From the NCBI RefSeq assembly GCF_019578655.1, contig NC_063265.1, positions 18,648,285 to 18,712,284 on the forward strand: a stretch of DNA of 64,000 bases. The letters run 5' to 3'. A program made the translations under genes and the position numbers. Below, piece by piece: positions 25,451 to 36,699 of the stretch; position 1 is the stretch's first letter; each line of letters opens with the position of its first letter. The notes under the pieces are model-generated. The model did not search any database and was not told the DNA's origin. It worked only from the letters and a program-made list of their open reading frames with translations. The DNA is from Ricinus communis (lineage: Eukaryota > Streptophyta > Magnoliopsida > Malpighiales > Euphorbiaceae).

Positions 25451-27541
25451 AAGATAAAAAGATTAAAAAAGAAAAAAAGAAAACCAAAATAAATAAATAA
25501 AAGATAGCATGAGCTTTTTAAACAACTTAATTTCATATGGTGACTTTAGTAATTCATGAAGAATTATATAGTAAAATTGTTATTTAACATTATGGAATGA
25601 CAAATCAATTTTGAGCCATTATATAAAAATATGTCTAAAAAAATATACATACCACAAGTTACAAAAATTATATTGCCAGCTCATAACTGGATTATTATTT
25701 TTTAGCAAAAAATAACAATTATATTAATTTTTTATACTATAACATTGAACGATTTACACATGATATTATTTAAAAGTAATAAATGTATGTCAAATATTTA
25801 ATAATTTAGTGTATTAATCCAATTATTTTTCTTTACAAAAGAAAAATAGCATACAATATTTTGATTTATTAATTGATACTAGAATCCATCAGTACAAAAG
25901 TTGAAAAGAAAATGAAATTATTAATTACTAATAATTAGTCGAAGACGTTGCTTTAACACAATTGATTAAAGCATGTTTCCCGGTGAAGAGCAATTTTGAC
26001 AGTCTTAATACGTCTGGTAATGAAGTTGCTTCTTCTCCAATCATGTTTAGCAATATATATATATATATATATAATCCTTTCAATCTGTCGTATTAATGAA
26101 GTTGTGGACAATATCTTTAGGAAAGAAGGTGCAATTCGGCTCCCAAACTTTAAGCTCATACTTAACTTGGCCATTTTAAACCTTTTGGACCAGTTTAGTC
26201 TAGAATTTTACTATTTTAACTCAGTTTAGTCATTATATCATAGGATAAGATCCACTTTTTCTTGAAAAATTTTAGAAAATAAATTCAAATGAGATAAAAA
26301 GTAATTTACTAATTCTTAAAAAAAAAACTATTTTATGATTTAGAAATAACTTAAAAAGTAATTTTAAACAATAACTATTTTTCTAATTCAACTTAATAAC
26401 TAAAATATATTTTAGATAAATAATTTTATCTTTTTATATAAATATTTCAAAGTTATTCATTTATTGTTTTTTAGCAACTAATTTATAGAGGGTGAGACTC
26501 ACTCGTTGATTTGAGCCAAAAAGAAGTAAGGTTTTAAGCTAAAATTGGCCTAAAAAATAACAAACAAACAGACCTACTGAACTGAATATGACCATAAAGA
26601 CCGGACGCCAAAGTGAATTTTAATCCTATCTTTAGCATAAGAGTTGTATATTGTAATTTTTGGATGAATTTGAATTAACGAGAAAGAGAAACCCGTTTCT
26701 TTAACTTCAAATTATAAAAGTAAATATTCTTGGTTTCAGTGTAATTTTGTTATATTTTAGAGTTGTGAGATAAAATTTTTAGGCATTTGTGTAAAGCCCA
26801 ACATGGTAATCGATTGATGCTATAGACCTAAGAAAAAGCCCGTCCAGGGTCAATAGGCATCGGCCTAGATCGGAAAAATCCCATATGGAGAAACCATTGA
26901 ATTTCAAGCCCAGATTATTTGGTTGGGTGTGGGAAGACCGGAAGAATAGAATCTAATCGGGACCTCAAATGGGACATTTTTTTTTAGTGAAACATTGGGC
27001 TGAGCTTTTGCTTTTTGCATGTCACTCACTCTTCCATCTCACTGCCAGCCTGAGTTCAGTATGGTACCGTTATGGAGCGCTATCCTAAGCATTATCTACA
27101 TCAATAAAATACCTCTTTTCCTTTTCTTTTTCTTCCGCTCTTATGGTAGCCGTGGCAAAAAGAAACCGCCGCTAGTTTGGGTATTACGTACAGAGCAAAC
27201 TTTTGTGCCAAGAAAGATAGCCAATGCAAATGGGGTGTCAATATCACGCGTCTTATTCAGCGTGCTTTATGTTCTATACGCACAAAAGGAAAAAGGAAAA
27301 AGAAAAAAGAAAAAAACCGTACACGCGCCCTTTGTGCCCATTGTGGCTCGTGTCACCGTACTTGTGGTGCCAGCACTGACCCAAGACAAAAATTAGCCAC
27401 AACCCACCGCTCACACAAAACACAAACAGCGGACGCCATTGCGCTGCCAGAGCAAGAAAGTGGAGAGAATATTATAGAGGTGGCGGATTCAGGGTTTTAT
27501 TTAGCTATCCGATCTTGTAAGAAACTATAAAGAAAAGTGGA

Positions 27542-28646
27542 ATGAGGATAAGAAAAGTGTGGAGCAATACTAAAGCTCACTGCGATAATCATTCACTAGC
27601 AGCACCGACTGATGTTTCATCAGCGGCTCAATCACCTCCTCCATGGCTTCAGATCTTGCAACACTCGCCACCCATCATGATCAGCAGAGTCAATGTTTCT
27701 GTTTGCTCTAACCAGGTGCATACACGTTTTCCTTTAATTGGTTTCTTGAAACATTTCTCGAGATTAGCAGCTGATATTACTGGGTCGTTTTTTCTTGGAT
27801 GATTTTAATTATTAGAACACAGTTATCGCCAGCTCAGAAGAAGGGACTGGGAGTAGCACGGAAGAAAAGAGGTTTCTGTTTTTCTGTTTATTCTTTGAAA
27901 TTTATTAACACAAGCCTTTTTTCATGTTCAAAATTGGGTTTGATGCTGTTTTCTTGGGGTTGCTTCTAATTGATTTTTGTACTGGTAATAGTACTAGTCT
28001 GCATGGCGACAAATGCAGTAGCTCTATCAGTACGAAAACATCAGCTGCGAGCTCCGCTTCCTCTTCCTTATCTCGCCATGGTTTGTACACTGATAATATT
28101 GTTTAATGCATATATGTATATGGTTTGGCGTGAAACTTACCATAATGGCGGCCTGCGATGTACCTATTTTCTATAATAGGACGGTGGTGCGAGGAAGAGA
28201 AAGCGTTTCCTGTAAAGAAAAGAAGACTAAGCCTGGAAAGATTCATAACCCAAGAATCCGAACACAAAAACAAGAAGGCCAAGACAAAGGCTATATTCAG
28301 AAGGAGCGCAAGCAAGATCAAGCATGAAAAAGAGAGAGAATATAAATATAATGAGGTTGATGATGAAATGAAAATGGGTTCTTTGAGGTGTAGCGGGAGA
28401 AATGGGTTGGGATGGAGATGCAAAAGAAATCAGAAAGTTAAAGGGTCTGGCTGGTGTGACGACCCAATCAGAGGCGGAAAACATCCATCTGCATCACCAA
28501 ATGCATTCATTGGGGAATCTGACGAGTGTTATGGTAGAAAAGGTTGTGGAGTTGGTAAGAAGAAAACAAGGATAAGGAGGATAAGCAGTATACTCAGCCG
28601 AACAATGCCTTTGCTTGCTAATGCTAATGGAAATATACAAATATAG
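27542..28646 (+). CDS. WRC-domain-like nuclear protein with a diverged zinc motif
   Basis: Exons 27542-27715, 27816-27871, 27992-28080 and 28180-28646 join in frame through GT/AG sites to 261 residues. The protein opens with MRIRK and an SPPPW patch, as in plant WRC-domain proteins. Next come acidic and Ser-rich segments, then RWCEEEKAFPVKKRR at about 108-122, a family landmark and a likely nuclear signal. A Lys-rich stretch follows, then the WRC-like segment with C177, C187 and C199. The C-terminal KKTRIRRISSIL resembles the usual family ending. The family motif is C-x9-C-x10-C-x2-H; here the second gap is 11 residues and the fourth ligand position is not His. Either the zinc site has diverged or the gene is losing function. 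The molecular role of these proteins is not established; DNA or chromatin binding is inferred from the WRC module of growth-regulating factors. Confidence 0.75.
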
Positions 28647-29890
28647 TTAAATAGACTGATTTTCAGCTAGGGACTACTACTACTACTAGTACTGACATTC
28701 TGGGGGTATAACACTTGAAGAAAAGAAGAGAAGGTTTCTACTTTCTGGCTTTGCTTTTTGTTTCCTTTTTCAGTTCTGAAATGAAGCTTGGCTTGGCATG
28801 TATATATTTGGTTGGTTACCTAGCAAACGTCAAACTCAGAAATGTCTATAAAATGTACATACCACCTTTTCTGGTTTTCTTTGATGGCAAGGCTCCAGGC
28901 TTTTTCTTTTTGTTTCTTTTGTTTCATGTTGACAAAAACTTCCACTTGCCATGGGCAATTTGCAATGCGGAGTAGCATAAAACCTTGTCATAGTTTTGGA
29001 CCATTTTAGGCTGAGTTGTCCATAGTCTTCTTTTGCATATAACACATATATATAATTGGAAGTATCTGACTAATTATATTAATTTTCAGCTATTTTTGTA
29101 GTGTCATTTAATAACTCATAATCGAGATAGTAAAGAAAGAAAAACAATAAAAAGAAAACTCATAGTAAACGAGTTTGTGAGTGTTGCATTAATAATTTTG
29201 GTTGATCCAGAGAGCAAAGACAGGAGCCCTTCTCTCTTTTTGGTAAATTTAGAGCCTAAAACTTCCAACATACAGCACAAGTGTTAGTGGTCCCCGCCTA
29301 CCATTCTTCCTTGCATTTCCCAACTCACCTTCCGGATAAGCTTTCTTTTCCCCTCCATTCCTTGGCAGCCAACAATACCTTTCATTTTAATTAAATAAAA
29401 AAATGATAAGTTAAACTAATAAGTCAAACTGCCCCCCACCCCTAAATTTTGCTACTTTGTGCTATCTGAGTCCCTCAAATGAAAGTCTATATTATTCAAC
29501 TCCTAAAGTATATGATTTAGTGCTATTAACTCTTAATTAAACCATCATGCAATGCAACTAAGCAAATATATAAACATCAGGAATTTCTGAAGATTTTTCC
29601 AATTATTAACCAACCGAATACTAAACTTGATTAATCAAAAATTTAAAATATATATGAATTATTCATTAAATTTTCTCAAATGTAAACAAATCACTACCAA
29701 AAGGAATAAGTTCTTAATTTCACCAAAAGAAAGAAAATTGAGAACCCAAGACTGACTATTATGCTATTTTGTAGTTATAATAAACATTTTAGTTTGTGAT
29801 ACAATTTTGTTTGGATCTTTAATTTTATGTGTCAATGGCTAGATGCATATGCCATAAAGTTTCATTTTAGTGAAGTGGTGTTACTTTTTT
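28647..29890. other. intergenic region after the WRC gene
   Basis: It contains the 3' untranslated region of the WRC gene and AT-rich spacer. Short open frames near 28.7-29.0 kb are Phe/Leu-rich and unrelated to known proteins. I found no other structure of note. Confidence 0.55.
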
Positions 29891-29891
29891 T

Positions 29892-30418
29892 TAGGTAAAG
29901 TTCAAAAAATAATCATGTGATTTGACACTTTTACACTTGAATGATAAATGTATTTTTCATATCAAAAGAGTAATATGTGTTTCATTTCTTTAGTATTTTT
30001 TAGGTACATTCAATATTTTTTTTCATTTTTTTAGATTGTAAATATTAATAAAAATATAAATATTTGATAAAATAAACATATTGTAATTAATTTAGTATCT
30101 AATTAGATATTTTATGATCATAAAAATTGTTAAAACATATATATATTTTTAATTTTGATCAATTTTAAGAAATAATCTTTAAAAATAAAATTTTAAAATA
30201 TTTTTAAATTTTTTGATGCATTGCTTATAAAATCATAATTTAGTAATAATTCATATTAAATACATGCAAGATTATGTAAATAGTAATAAAAATATAAATA
30301 TGTACCTAAAAATGCTAAGAAAATAAAAAACATGATACTCATTTGATACAAAAAAATATCTCCATTTCTCAAATAAAAAAGCTTCAAAAGACAAAGTAGT
30401 TTTTTTGAACTTTACCTA
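29892..30418. mobile_element. MITE-like foldback element with long terminal inverted repeats
   Basis: The left end TAGGTAAAGTTCAAAAAA is matched in reverse complement at the right end (TTTTTTGAACTTTACCTA). Similarity continues inward for well over 100 bases on each side, for example TATCAAA(A/T)GAGTA(A/T), a TTTCTTAG-like block and TTTTTAGGTACAT. The element is about 527 bp, AT-rich and has no coding capacity, so it should be a non-autonomous DNA transposon or a foldback repeat. A clear target-site duplication was not found. Confidence 0.75.
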
Positions 30419-30893
30419 CTTAATAAAAAGTTATCATGCTACCTTTTTAATATGGATTTTGTTAGCCTTTATTTTATTATGTATATCTTTTCTTGTCCAA
30501 AAATACATATGCGTTTAACATAAGTGTAGTTAAGTCTATTTAAAAGATTCCTGAAAAAAATCTATTTAAAAGGACCTAGAATAACAATTTTGAATATTTT
30601 AGGGGCTTAATAGCATATAGCTTCACTTAAGGAGCTTAATAGCATAAGGGTTAAAGTTAGGGGGGAACTTATGGATATGGAAACAAAAAGGATGCAACAC
30701 AGCCTTCACCTTCTTATCCCAAAACTTAAAATTTGCTCGACAAAAAAATGTTCATATCTTGAAAGTTGTCAAATCCATTAGTGTTTATCAATCAAAGCAT
30801 GATTTTCTTGGATACCCCTCCTCTTATTTAACAACCTAAAGATTTTCAGTCCTTTCGATTTCTTGATTTCTTTACTCCTTGTACAAGTCAAGA

Positions 30894-32618
30894 ATGTCAA
30901 GTTTGGCAGCAAACTCTCACATATTGTACAGAGAAGTGTATAACCAAAGAGACCAGCAGCAGCAGCATCAGTTATGGAGTAGTAGTGGCAGCTGTTGCTT
31001 GCTATTGCAACAAAGAAATTCAGGGTGTTACAATTTGTTTGATTGTAAAAAGACTAGAAGCTTCAAAAAGATTTCAAAGAGAGATTTGAGAGTAGAAGCT
31101 TTTTGGCCAGATATGACAAGACCCACTTCCATTGAGATGGAACCCATCAATGATTCTGATCAGCTTGATCAGATTCTTCTCAAAGCTCAAGAGCTCTCTC
31201 AACCTGTTCTCATTGACTGGTAACAAATTTATATATATGCTTATGGCAAAACCCTTTCTTCTTCTTGTTCTTCTTCTTCTTTTTAACATCTGTTCTCTGG
31301 TAAACTAATTAACTAACAAAATGATGATCTGAATTTTCATGGGTTTCTGTGTTATTGATAGGATGGCTGCTTGGTGCCGGAAATGTATCTACTTGAAGCC
31401 CAAGTTGGAGAAATTGGCTTCTGAATTTGATACCAAGTAACCCTTCCCTCTCTCGCTCTCCCTCTCTCTTCCTTTTCCTTTTCCTTTTCTTTGACAAAGC
31501 TTTTTCTTTTTTCTTTTTTCTTTTTTCTTTGACCTTTTTTTGCTTGCATGTACGTTGGTGGGGTTAACAAGTAGTAGCTTTGGTCTCATCAAAATATCTA
31601 ACTAAAAATATCTTAAGATTTTTACTGTTCACATCACCTAAAAATTATTTTCGTTATATTTTTAGGCTTAACTATTAATTAAATCTTATATTTTATATTT
31701 TTTTAGTAATTTTATTTAATTATTTTAAATTTTAAAATCGTTACTTATATTTTTAATAATATTTTCCGATAATTTCTTAAAATAATTTGAAATAAAATGA
31801 TGTAAAAAAAGTCTAATATACTCACTAAAATAATAATAATTATAAATTAATATAAATTATTTATTTTAAATTTAATAATATAACTATTAAAAATTCCATA
31901 TATGTCCATGTGTTCACACATTTTATATCTAAACTTAATATATTTTTACCGATTTCCTAATTTTTATATTAGTACCATCATTTTTGTCATTGAAAAATTG
32001 TAAAAAATATTAACGAAAATTAGTTTTAAAATAAATTAAAATTATAGGTATTTATTTTAAAATTTTAAAATAATTAAATAAAATTATGAAAAATATAAAT
32101 TCAACAACTTAATTAGTAATTAAATTTCTTTTATGCTGATCCTTGTTCTAGGTACTGATATTCTTTTACATTAGAGCAAAGATTAAACAATAATGTATAT
32201 TATTAAACCCTTCTTTCTTTCTTTTCCTTGCAAAATGCATGTAGGATCAAGATTTACAGTGTGGATGTGAACAAGGTATCTCAATCTCTAGTCAAGCGTG
32301 GAAACATATCAGTATGTTTGATTCTTTACCCTCTTTTAGTCACTCCCTTGTTATGATCATTAATTTTTTTTCTGATGATTTCTTTCTTTGGTCTCTTCCT
32401 TCTCCAGAAAATGCCCACAATTCAGGTATTTTGGCCCTCCCAAGTATCTGGTTGAAACGATAATAGAAATGATTGAAGGAACAGAAAAAATGTGAACTGA
32501 ATTGTAATTTGTGTTGCAGCTATGGAAAGATGGAGAGATGAAAGCAGAAATAGTTGGAGGGCATAAGGGCTGGCTTGTGGTTGAAGAAGTAAGAGAAATG
32601 ATACAAAAATTTATATGA
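30894..32618 (+). CDS. WCRKC1: thioredoxin-like 3-1, chloroplastic (WCRKC-type thioredoxin)
   Basis: Exons 30894-31219, 31362-31436, 32245-32311, 32408-32425 and 32520-32618 give 194 residues. The first about 75 residues are Ser/Gln/Arg-rich with few acidic residues, as expected of a chloroplast transit peptide. The thioredoxin fold follows: [15 protein letters not shown] (active site C114 and C117 within WCRKC, not WCGPC), then YSVDVNKV, the cis-proline motif KMPT at 157-160, and a C-terminal GGHKGW segment. The active site and length fit the plant WCRKC family. It should act as a disulfide reductase or oxidase in the stroma, but its targets are unknown. The start is the ATG at 30894, the only one in frame near the N-terminus. 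Exon 4 is only 18 nt. Intron 2 (808 nt) contains a foldback repeat. A tRNA-Ser gene lies 326 bases downstream. Confidence 0.92.
31666..32128. repeat. foldback repeat inside intron 2 of the thioredoxin-like gene
   Basis: The left side (from about 31666: TTAACTATTAATTAAAT, then AGTAATTTTATTTAATTATT and TTAAATTTTAAAAT) is mirrored in reverse complement by the right side ending near 32128. The arms are roughly 80 bases with mismatches, and the interior is AT-rich. This looks like a non-autonomous DNA element inserted in the intron. It is on the intron side of both splice sites and does not alter the coding frame. Confidence 0.6.
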
Positions 32619-32944
32619 TATATATGTATTATTATAGTCATGTTTTAATTTTATAAAATACTTGCTCTAAGCCTGTTAATTTCCAAATGAATTTGTAAAG
32701 GGTTCTATGCAGGAAAGATGTAAAAGAAAAAAAAGATGAATATAATCTGGTTAAATTTGATAGTAATTATTTGGTAATATTCTGCAGTAAACTTCTTTCT
32801 TTTCCTTTTTTTTCTTAAATCAAAGCATGCCATGTCTAATATCTTTTACATGATTATATAGTTATATTTTGGGAATGGGGCAGGACTCATTTCCTGTGGA
32901 AGCACTGAAAGTTGTATAAAAACGTTTGATAATTAGACAAAATC

Positions 32945-33026
32945 GTCGCTTTGGCCGAGTGGTTAAGGCGTGTGCCTGCTAAGTACATGGGGTTTCCCCG
33001 CGAGAGTTCGAATCTCTCAGGCGACG
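32945..33026 (+). tRNA. tRNA-Ser (anticodon GCU)
   Basis: A full cloverleaf can be drawn. The acceptor stem GTCGCTT pairs with AGGCGAC, allowing one G-U. The A box is TGGCCGAGTGG at about 32952. The anticodon stem TGTGC/GTACA encloses the loop CTGCTAA with anticodon GCT (reads AGC/AGU). There is a long class II variable arm (GGGGTTTCCCC region), and the B box GAGTTCGAATCTC sits in the T arm. The discriminator is G, as in tRNA-Ser. There is no intron and no encoded CCA, as expected for a nuclear gene. A T5 tract about 10 bases after the 3' end is a plausible Pol III terminator. Confidence 0.97.
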
Positions 33027-33318
33027 TTATATTTTTGTCCCTTTCATATTACAATTAAATTATTTTTCATTACGGCTACATTTTCTCTTTATTTTTTATT
33101 TTTGCTTTCTCATTAGTTGTTTATCATTAACAAGGCCGATTAGCGTGACATGATCTTCCATTAGTAATTTATGACTAATAATCTATTCATCCGAATGTTC
33201 ATTTTGAAACAAGAATTTGGATATATTTCAGTAGGCATAATACAAATATTAACGAGCTTGTGAAAATTACTGATACACATCCTTAGCGAGTTGGCTTTTT
33301 ATTTTTTATTTTTCTAAA

Positions 33319-33617
33319 CTACAATGTCCTAATGGAATCTCCATCTTCGCTGGCTTGAAATTTGGAACTTTCATCTCCTTCAGTGAGTTTCTCAGGGTTC
33401 AAGTGCACTGGCAATAACTGAAATCTAAAATTTTGAAAAACAGGTCATGTTTGCGCCAAAGCACTATTCTGGATAAAGAAAGTGCTATCTGGATAGTGCG
33501 GAACAAGGAGAGGACATGTGCTTATGCATGTAGCTTCCCCCTTGCAATTTTTGCAGTGTGGCTTTTTCATTTCCACTCCTTGAACTCGTGACCTAGCTTC
33601 AGCAAGGCATTGTTCTG
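33319..33617 (-). other. unidentified exon-like open frames
   Basis: Two minus-strand open segments read like protein. The first, about 33617-33445, follows an acceptor-like TTATGCAG; it contains a CLAEARSRVQG stretch and four cysteines in HCKNCKGEATC-like spacing, then a stop. The second, 33417-33319, follows ATTTCAG and reads LLPVHLNPEKL... to a TAG. Composition is less AT-rich than the surroundings. The gap between them is too short for a normal intron, and I recognise no family. They could be exons of an unannotated gene, remnants of one, or the tail of the adjacent PPR transcript. Confidence 0.25.
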
Positions 33618-34379
33618 CATAATTAAAGTGAAATGTGGTGCTGCATTAGGAAGTGATGCAAAGTACGCTTTTCAGTCTTAAAGGAAAACGTGATTCTTGA
33701 GCTTCATCCAATCAAGAATAAGGGATCAAACAAAGAAAAAACTCAGAGCATTCAGACTGCATAATTTAGTTGTAACAGGTGTTTGAAGTCCGTTGGAGTG
33801 TTAGTGCTGCCTAAAGTTGATATGAATTTTTCTGGAAACCATCTCAGATAACTTTCATTTTACACAATCCGTGTGATAGTAACTATTACAGAATATCTGC
33901 AGTATCGTACACTTCATCAAGTGCTAAATTATTCTTTCAATTCCCGAGAAATAAAATCAACATGTCTACAAGAAAGGCGTAAATACTTCATATGGTGATG
34001 AACATGCCAATTCTGTGCTCATAAAGTGGAAGTGGAGATGTTTCGCTTCTGAATCAACTGAAACCTGACTGATTAGAATTTAGTTCTTATATGTGCCCGT
34101 ATATGCTGGCATGAGTACACTCAGATTGTAGTGCATCACAGTCATTCCATCTCTCGTATTCAATCAACAATTCGACCCTCATTTCATTCTTTTTCCATTC
34201 CCTAAAATACCATGCATATTTCCAACACAGTAGGTAGTCCGATTCCACAGCTGCATATTTCACACATCATCAAGTTATGGAATATCAAATAAGAATGAAG
34301 GCATACTCAACTGCTCTGTAAGTATCATAATAATTGCCCGGAAGTGTTGCATGCTTAGGGTACAAGGAAAAAATTACCT
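33618..34379. other. spacer between exon-like frames and the PPR pseudogene
   Basis: No clear gene. One minus-strand frame at about 34090-34260 stays open for over 50 codons with several Trp residues after an ATGCAG acceptor-like site, but it matches nothing I know. Splice-site-like sequences are scattered here, so transcribed but non-coding sequence is possible. Confidence 0.35.
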
Positions 34380-36699
34380 TGCAAAGGCGGTCCTTACTCA
34401 AAGTGAATATAAAATCTGTTCATTGAGAAGCCCGAGAGGGTTTGGATCTCAAACCTGCTAGAAATGTATGAAATCTTTGATTAGCCTCAACCAAGCTTTA
34501 GCCAGGAAGTTTTTTCAACTCTCTTTCCTCCATCAAGTTTCTTAACCTAGCCGTCTACCAACTTCCGCATATATATACGACATGAGGCCACAGGAATTAC
34601 AGATTGAGGATCCAACTGAAGCAACTCCTTTGTTACAAGTTCAGCTAGTTCAACATTGCTATGTATTCTACAAGCCCCAAGCAAAGCTCCCCAAATGCCT
34701 GAATCTGGTGCAATTGGCATGTTTTGAAAGAATTCATATGCCTCTATCAAGCAACCAGCTATACCAAGGAGATCTACCATGCAAGCACATTATTCTACAC
34801 AAGGCACAATTGAGTAATTTTTTGTCATGCTCTCAAAGAGCTTTCTCCCTTCTTCAACTAGACCAGAATGCCCGCAAGCAGTCAAAACAGTGGTGAAAGT
34901 GAGACACTATTTGGTTTAATTCCCTCTCCTTTCATCTTCCAGAGTAGCTTGAGAGCATCATCTATATTACCATGGTATGCACAAGCCTCAATCATTAAAG
35001 TCCAAGACTGTCAGGATCCAGGGTGATGAGCTAGAATGACAAGGTTTCGGGATTTAGATGGAAGGATTAAACAAACACATAGAGGAATTAAGGATTGAGA
35101 AGTGAAGAATTAAGAGTAAGAAGAAGGAAGCAGCAATGTATGTTGTGATCAGGAAGAAGAAGAATAGGAGAGGGAGTGAGAGTAAGACAAGATAACAGAA
35201 CAGAAAATCGAGAGAAAATTGTATTGATTTCAATATTGTCATGAGAATTCCATTCATACAATCATTGGCTATATATTAGCCTAATCATTTAGGGAATACT
35301 TCTAGAAAGCAAGCTAAAGGACAATAAAACAACTACTAATTTGTTAAGCTAGAAGACAAAATACAGCTATAGTAAATAACTAATTCTGCTATGGAAAAGG
35401 AATCTTTTCCCTTGGATAATTCTTCCTTCTTTCCTGCCACCTCATTTGTTCCAGCAATGACAGCTTCTAGAACTTCTTTAGATCCTGATTGACTGCAATA
35501 ATTGGAAACTACAGCCGTTTTGCCTTCTTGGATCCTGGTTCTATGAGGTAACCTCTCAAAAATATCCTTGGCCAATTCTATGCATCCACATTTTAAATAC
35601 ATGTTAATAAGAGCATTCATAATGGGAACACTGGTTTCAATGCCTTTTTGTGCGATAAGCTCAAGCAACCATTTTCCAGTATCAAGTGCACCTAAACTAA
35701 TACAAGCTGAAATAACACTAACTATTGTTATATACTCATATTCCACCTTCTTACAAAGCATTCTAAGGAAGAGCTTTATCGCATCTCTTCTGGCATTGTT
35801 CCCTTCATATGCTGCCATCATTGCATTCCATGAGGCCAAGCTCTTAAGCCATCTCATTAAATAACTGTGTTAAGATCCCCACATTTCCCATATAATGCAA
35901 TAAAAGAGTTCCTTAATGAGACATCAGAATCTACTCCAACCTTAGTCCCATAGGCATGAATCAATTTCCCTAAATTTAGGAAGTCCAAACCATTACATGC
36001 AGGAAGGACGCTCACTAATGTAATTGCATTTGGTTGAGTTCCTGATCTCACCATATCTCTAAAAATCGTCAACCCCTACTTGAAAAGCCCATTTTGCACG
36101 TAACCTGCAGTAACTGCAGTCCAAGAAACAATATTCCTTACAACCACTTCACCAAAACAATCTCCTTTCTCAAAGTCTCCCCACCTTGAGCATACGTAGA
36201 GACTAAAGCACTGTGCAAACACATCCAAATCAAACCCATTTTTAATAACATTACAATACACTTCTTTCCCCTCCTTTAAAGCCGATATCACTGCGCAGGA
36301 TCGAACCACGAAAGGGAAAGTATAATTATCTGGTAAGAACCCATCGTGATGCATGGTTTTATAAAGCATTACAGCCTCCTGATAAGGACCCAGATCAGCA
36401 TATCCCCTAATTAAAGTATTCCAAAGAAAGACATCTCTCTGGGGCATTTTGTCGAACAGCTTTCGAGCATAGTCCATCGATGATGATAAAGCGGAAGCCG
36501 AAGTTATAAGCTTTGTGGAGAGGAGGAGGCTGTTGTGAAACCCAGTTGTAATACTTAGAGCATGGGTAAGTTTAAGGTGGGAAAGGGAGGAACAGGAATT
36601 CAAGAGGCAGTTCAAAGCGAGGGAGTGGTAGTTGTTTTTAGGGAAGTGAGGATGGATTGTGATGATTGATCCAATTGCACAGAGAGCATTGGCCGACAT
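34380..36699 (-). pseudogene. PLS-type pentatricopeptide repeat protein, E-subgroup, disrupted
   Basis: Starting from an ATG at 36699 the frame encodes typical plant PPR repeats (for example ARKLFDKMPQRDVFLWNTLI and SWTAVTAGYVQNGLF). An in-frame TAG at 36076-36078 replaces what is probably a Glu codon. Repeats continue in frame (RDMVRSGTQPNAITLVSVLP), shift frame around 35850-35870 at the LFNEMA segment, and resume (SWNAMMAAYEGN) to about 35541. A foreign insert interrupts the next motif. On its far side the repeats resume (SWTLMIEACAYHG) with a frameshift near 34905 and a stop before CMVDLLG at about 34778. They end in an E-type domain (SLVEANQRFHTFL) with further frameshifts and a stop. Functional relatives bind organelle RNA for editing or processing. 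At least six lesions make a working product very unlikely. Confidence 0.9.
35009..35540 (-). mobile_element. LTR-like insert in the PPR pseudogene
   Basis: About 530 bases unrelated to PPR separate two halves of one PPR motif (FERLPHR before it, SWTLMIEA after it). The ends are inverted: CAGGATCCARG at each border, with one side extended to the LTR-style TGTCAGG...(CCTGACA). In the PPR sense strand it has a TATA-like CTAATATATAGCC, then GAAATCAATACAATTT and a long CT-rich stretch, as in the U3-R-U5 layout of plant LTRs. Its first part keeps an open frame for over 60 codons, perhaps by chance. No clear target-site duplication is seen. A solo LTR is my best reading. Confidence 0.5.

Larger units (their letters stand above)
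15641..27541. other. 12-kb gene-poor intergenic stretch
   Basis: Between the divergent TBR-type and WRC genes I see no plausible coding exon. Most of it is AT-rich with TA microsatellites. Two mobile-element-like pieces are listed separately. Three patches are visibly less AT-rich (about 18540-19080, 21050-21190 and 22370-22640) and do not translate. The last few hundred bases (about 26800-27541) are also richer in G/C and purine runs and presumably hold the WRC gene promoter and leader. Open frames there encode Lys-rich low-complexity peptides. Confidence 0.6.

Noticed and set aside
27019..27530. Two overlapping open frames of over 110 codons before the WRC gene
   Set aside because: Both are Lys/Arg low-complexity through a purine run, have no domain, and are better explained as promoter and leader of the gene starting at 27542.
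31309..31592. Lys/Glu/Arg-rich minus-strand frames in thioredoxin-like intron 2
   Set aside because: They are the reverse of a CT-rich intronic tract.
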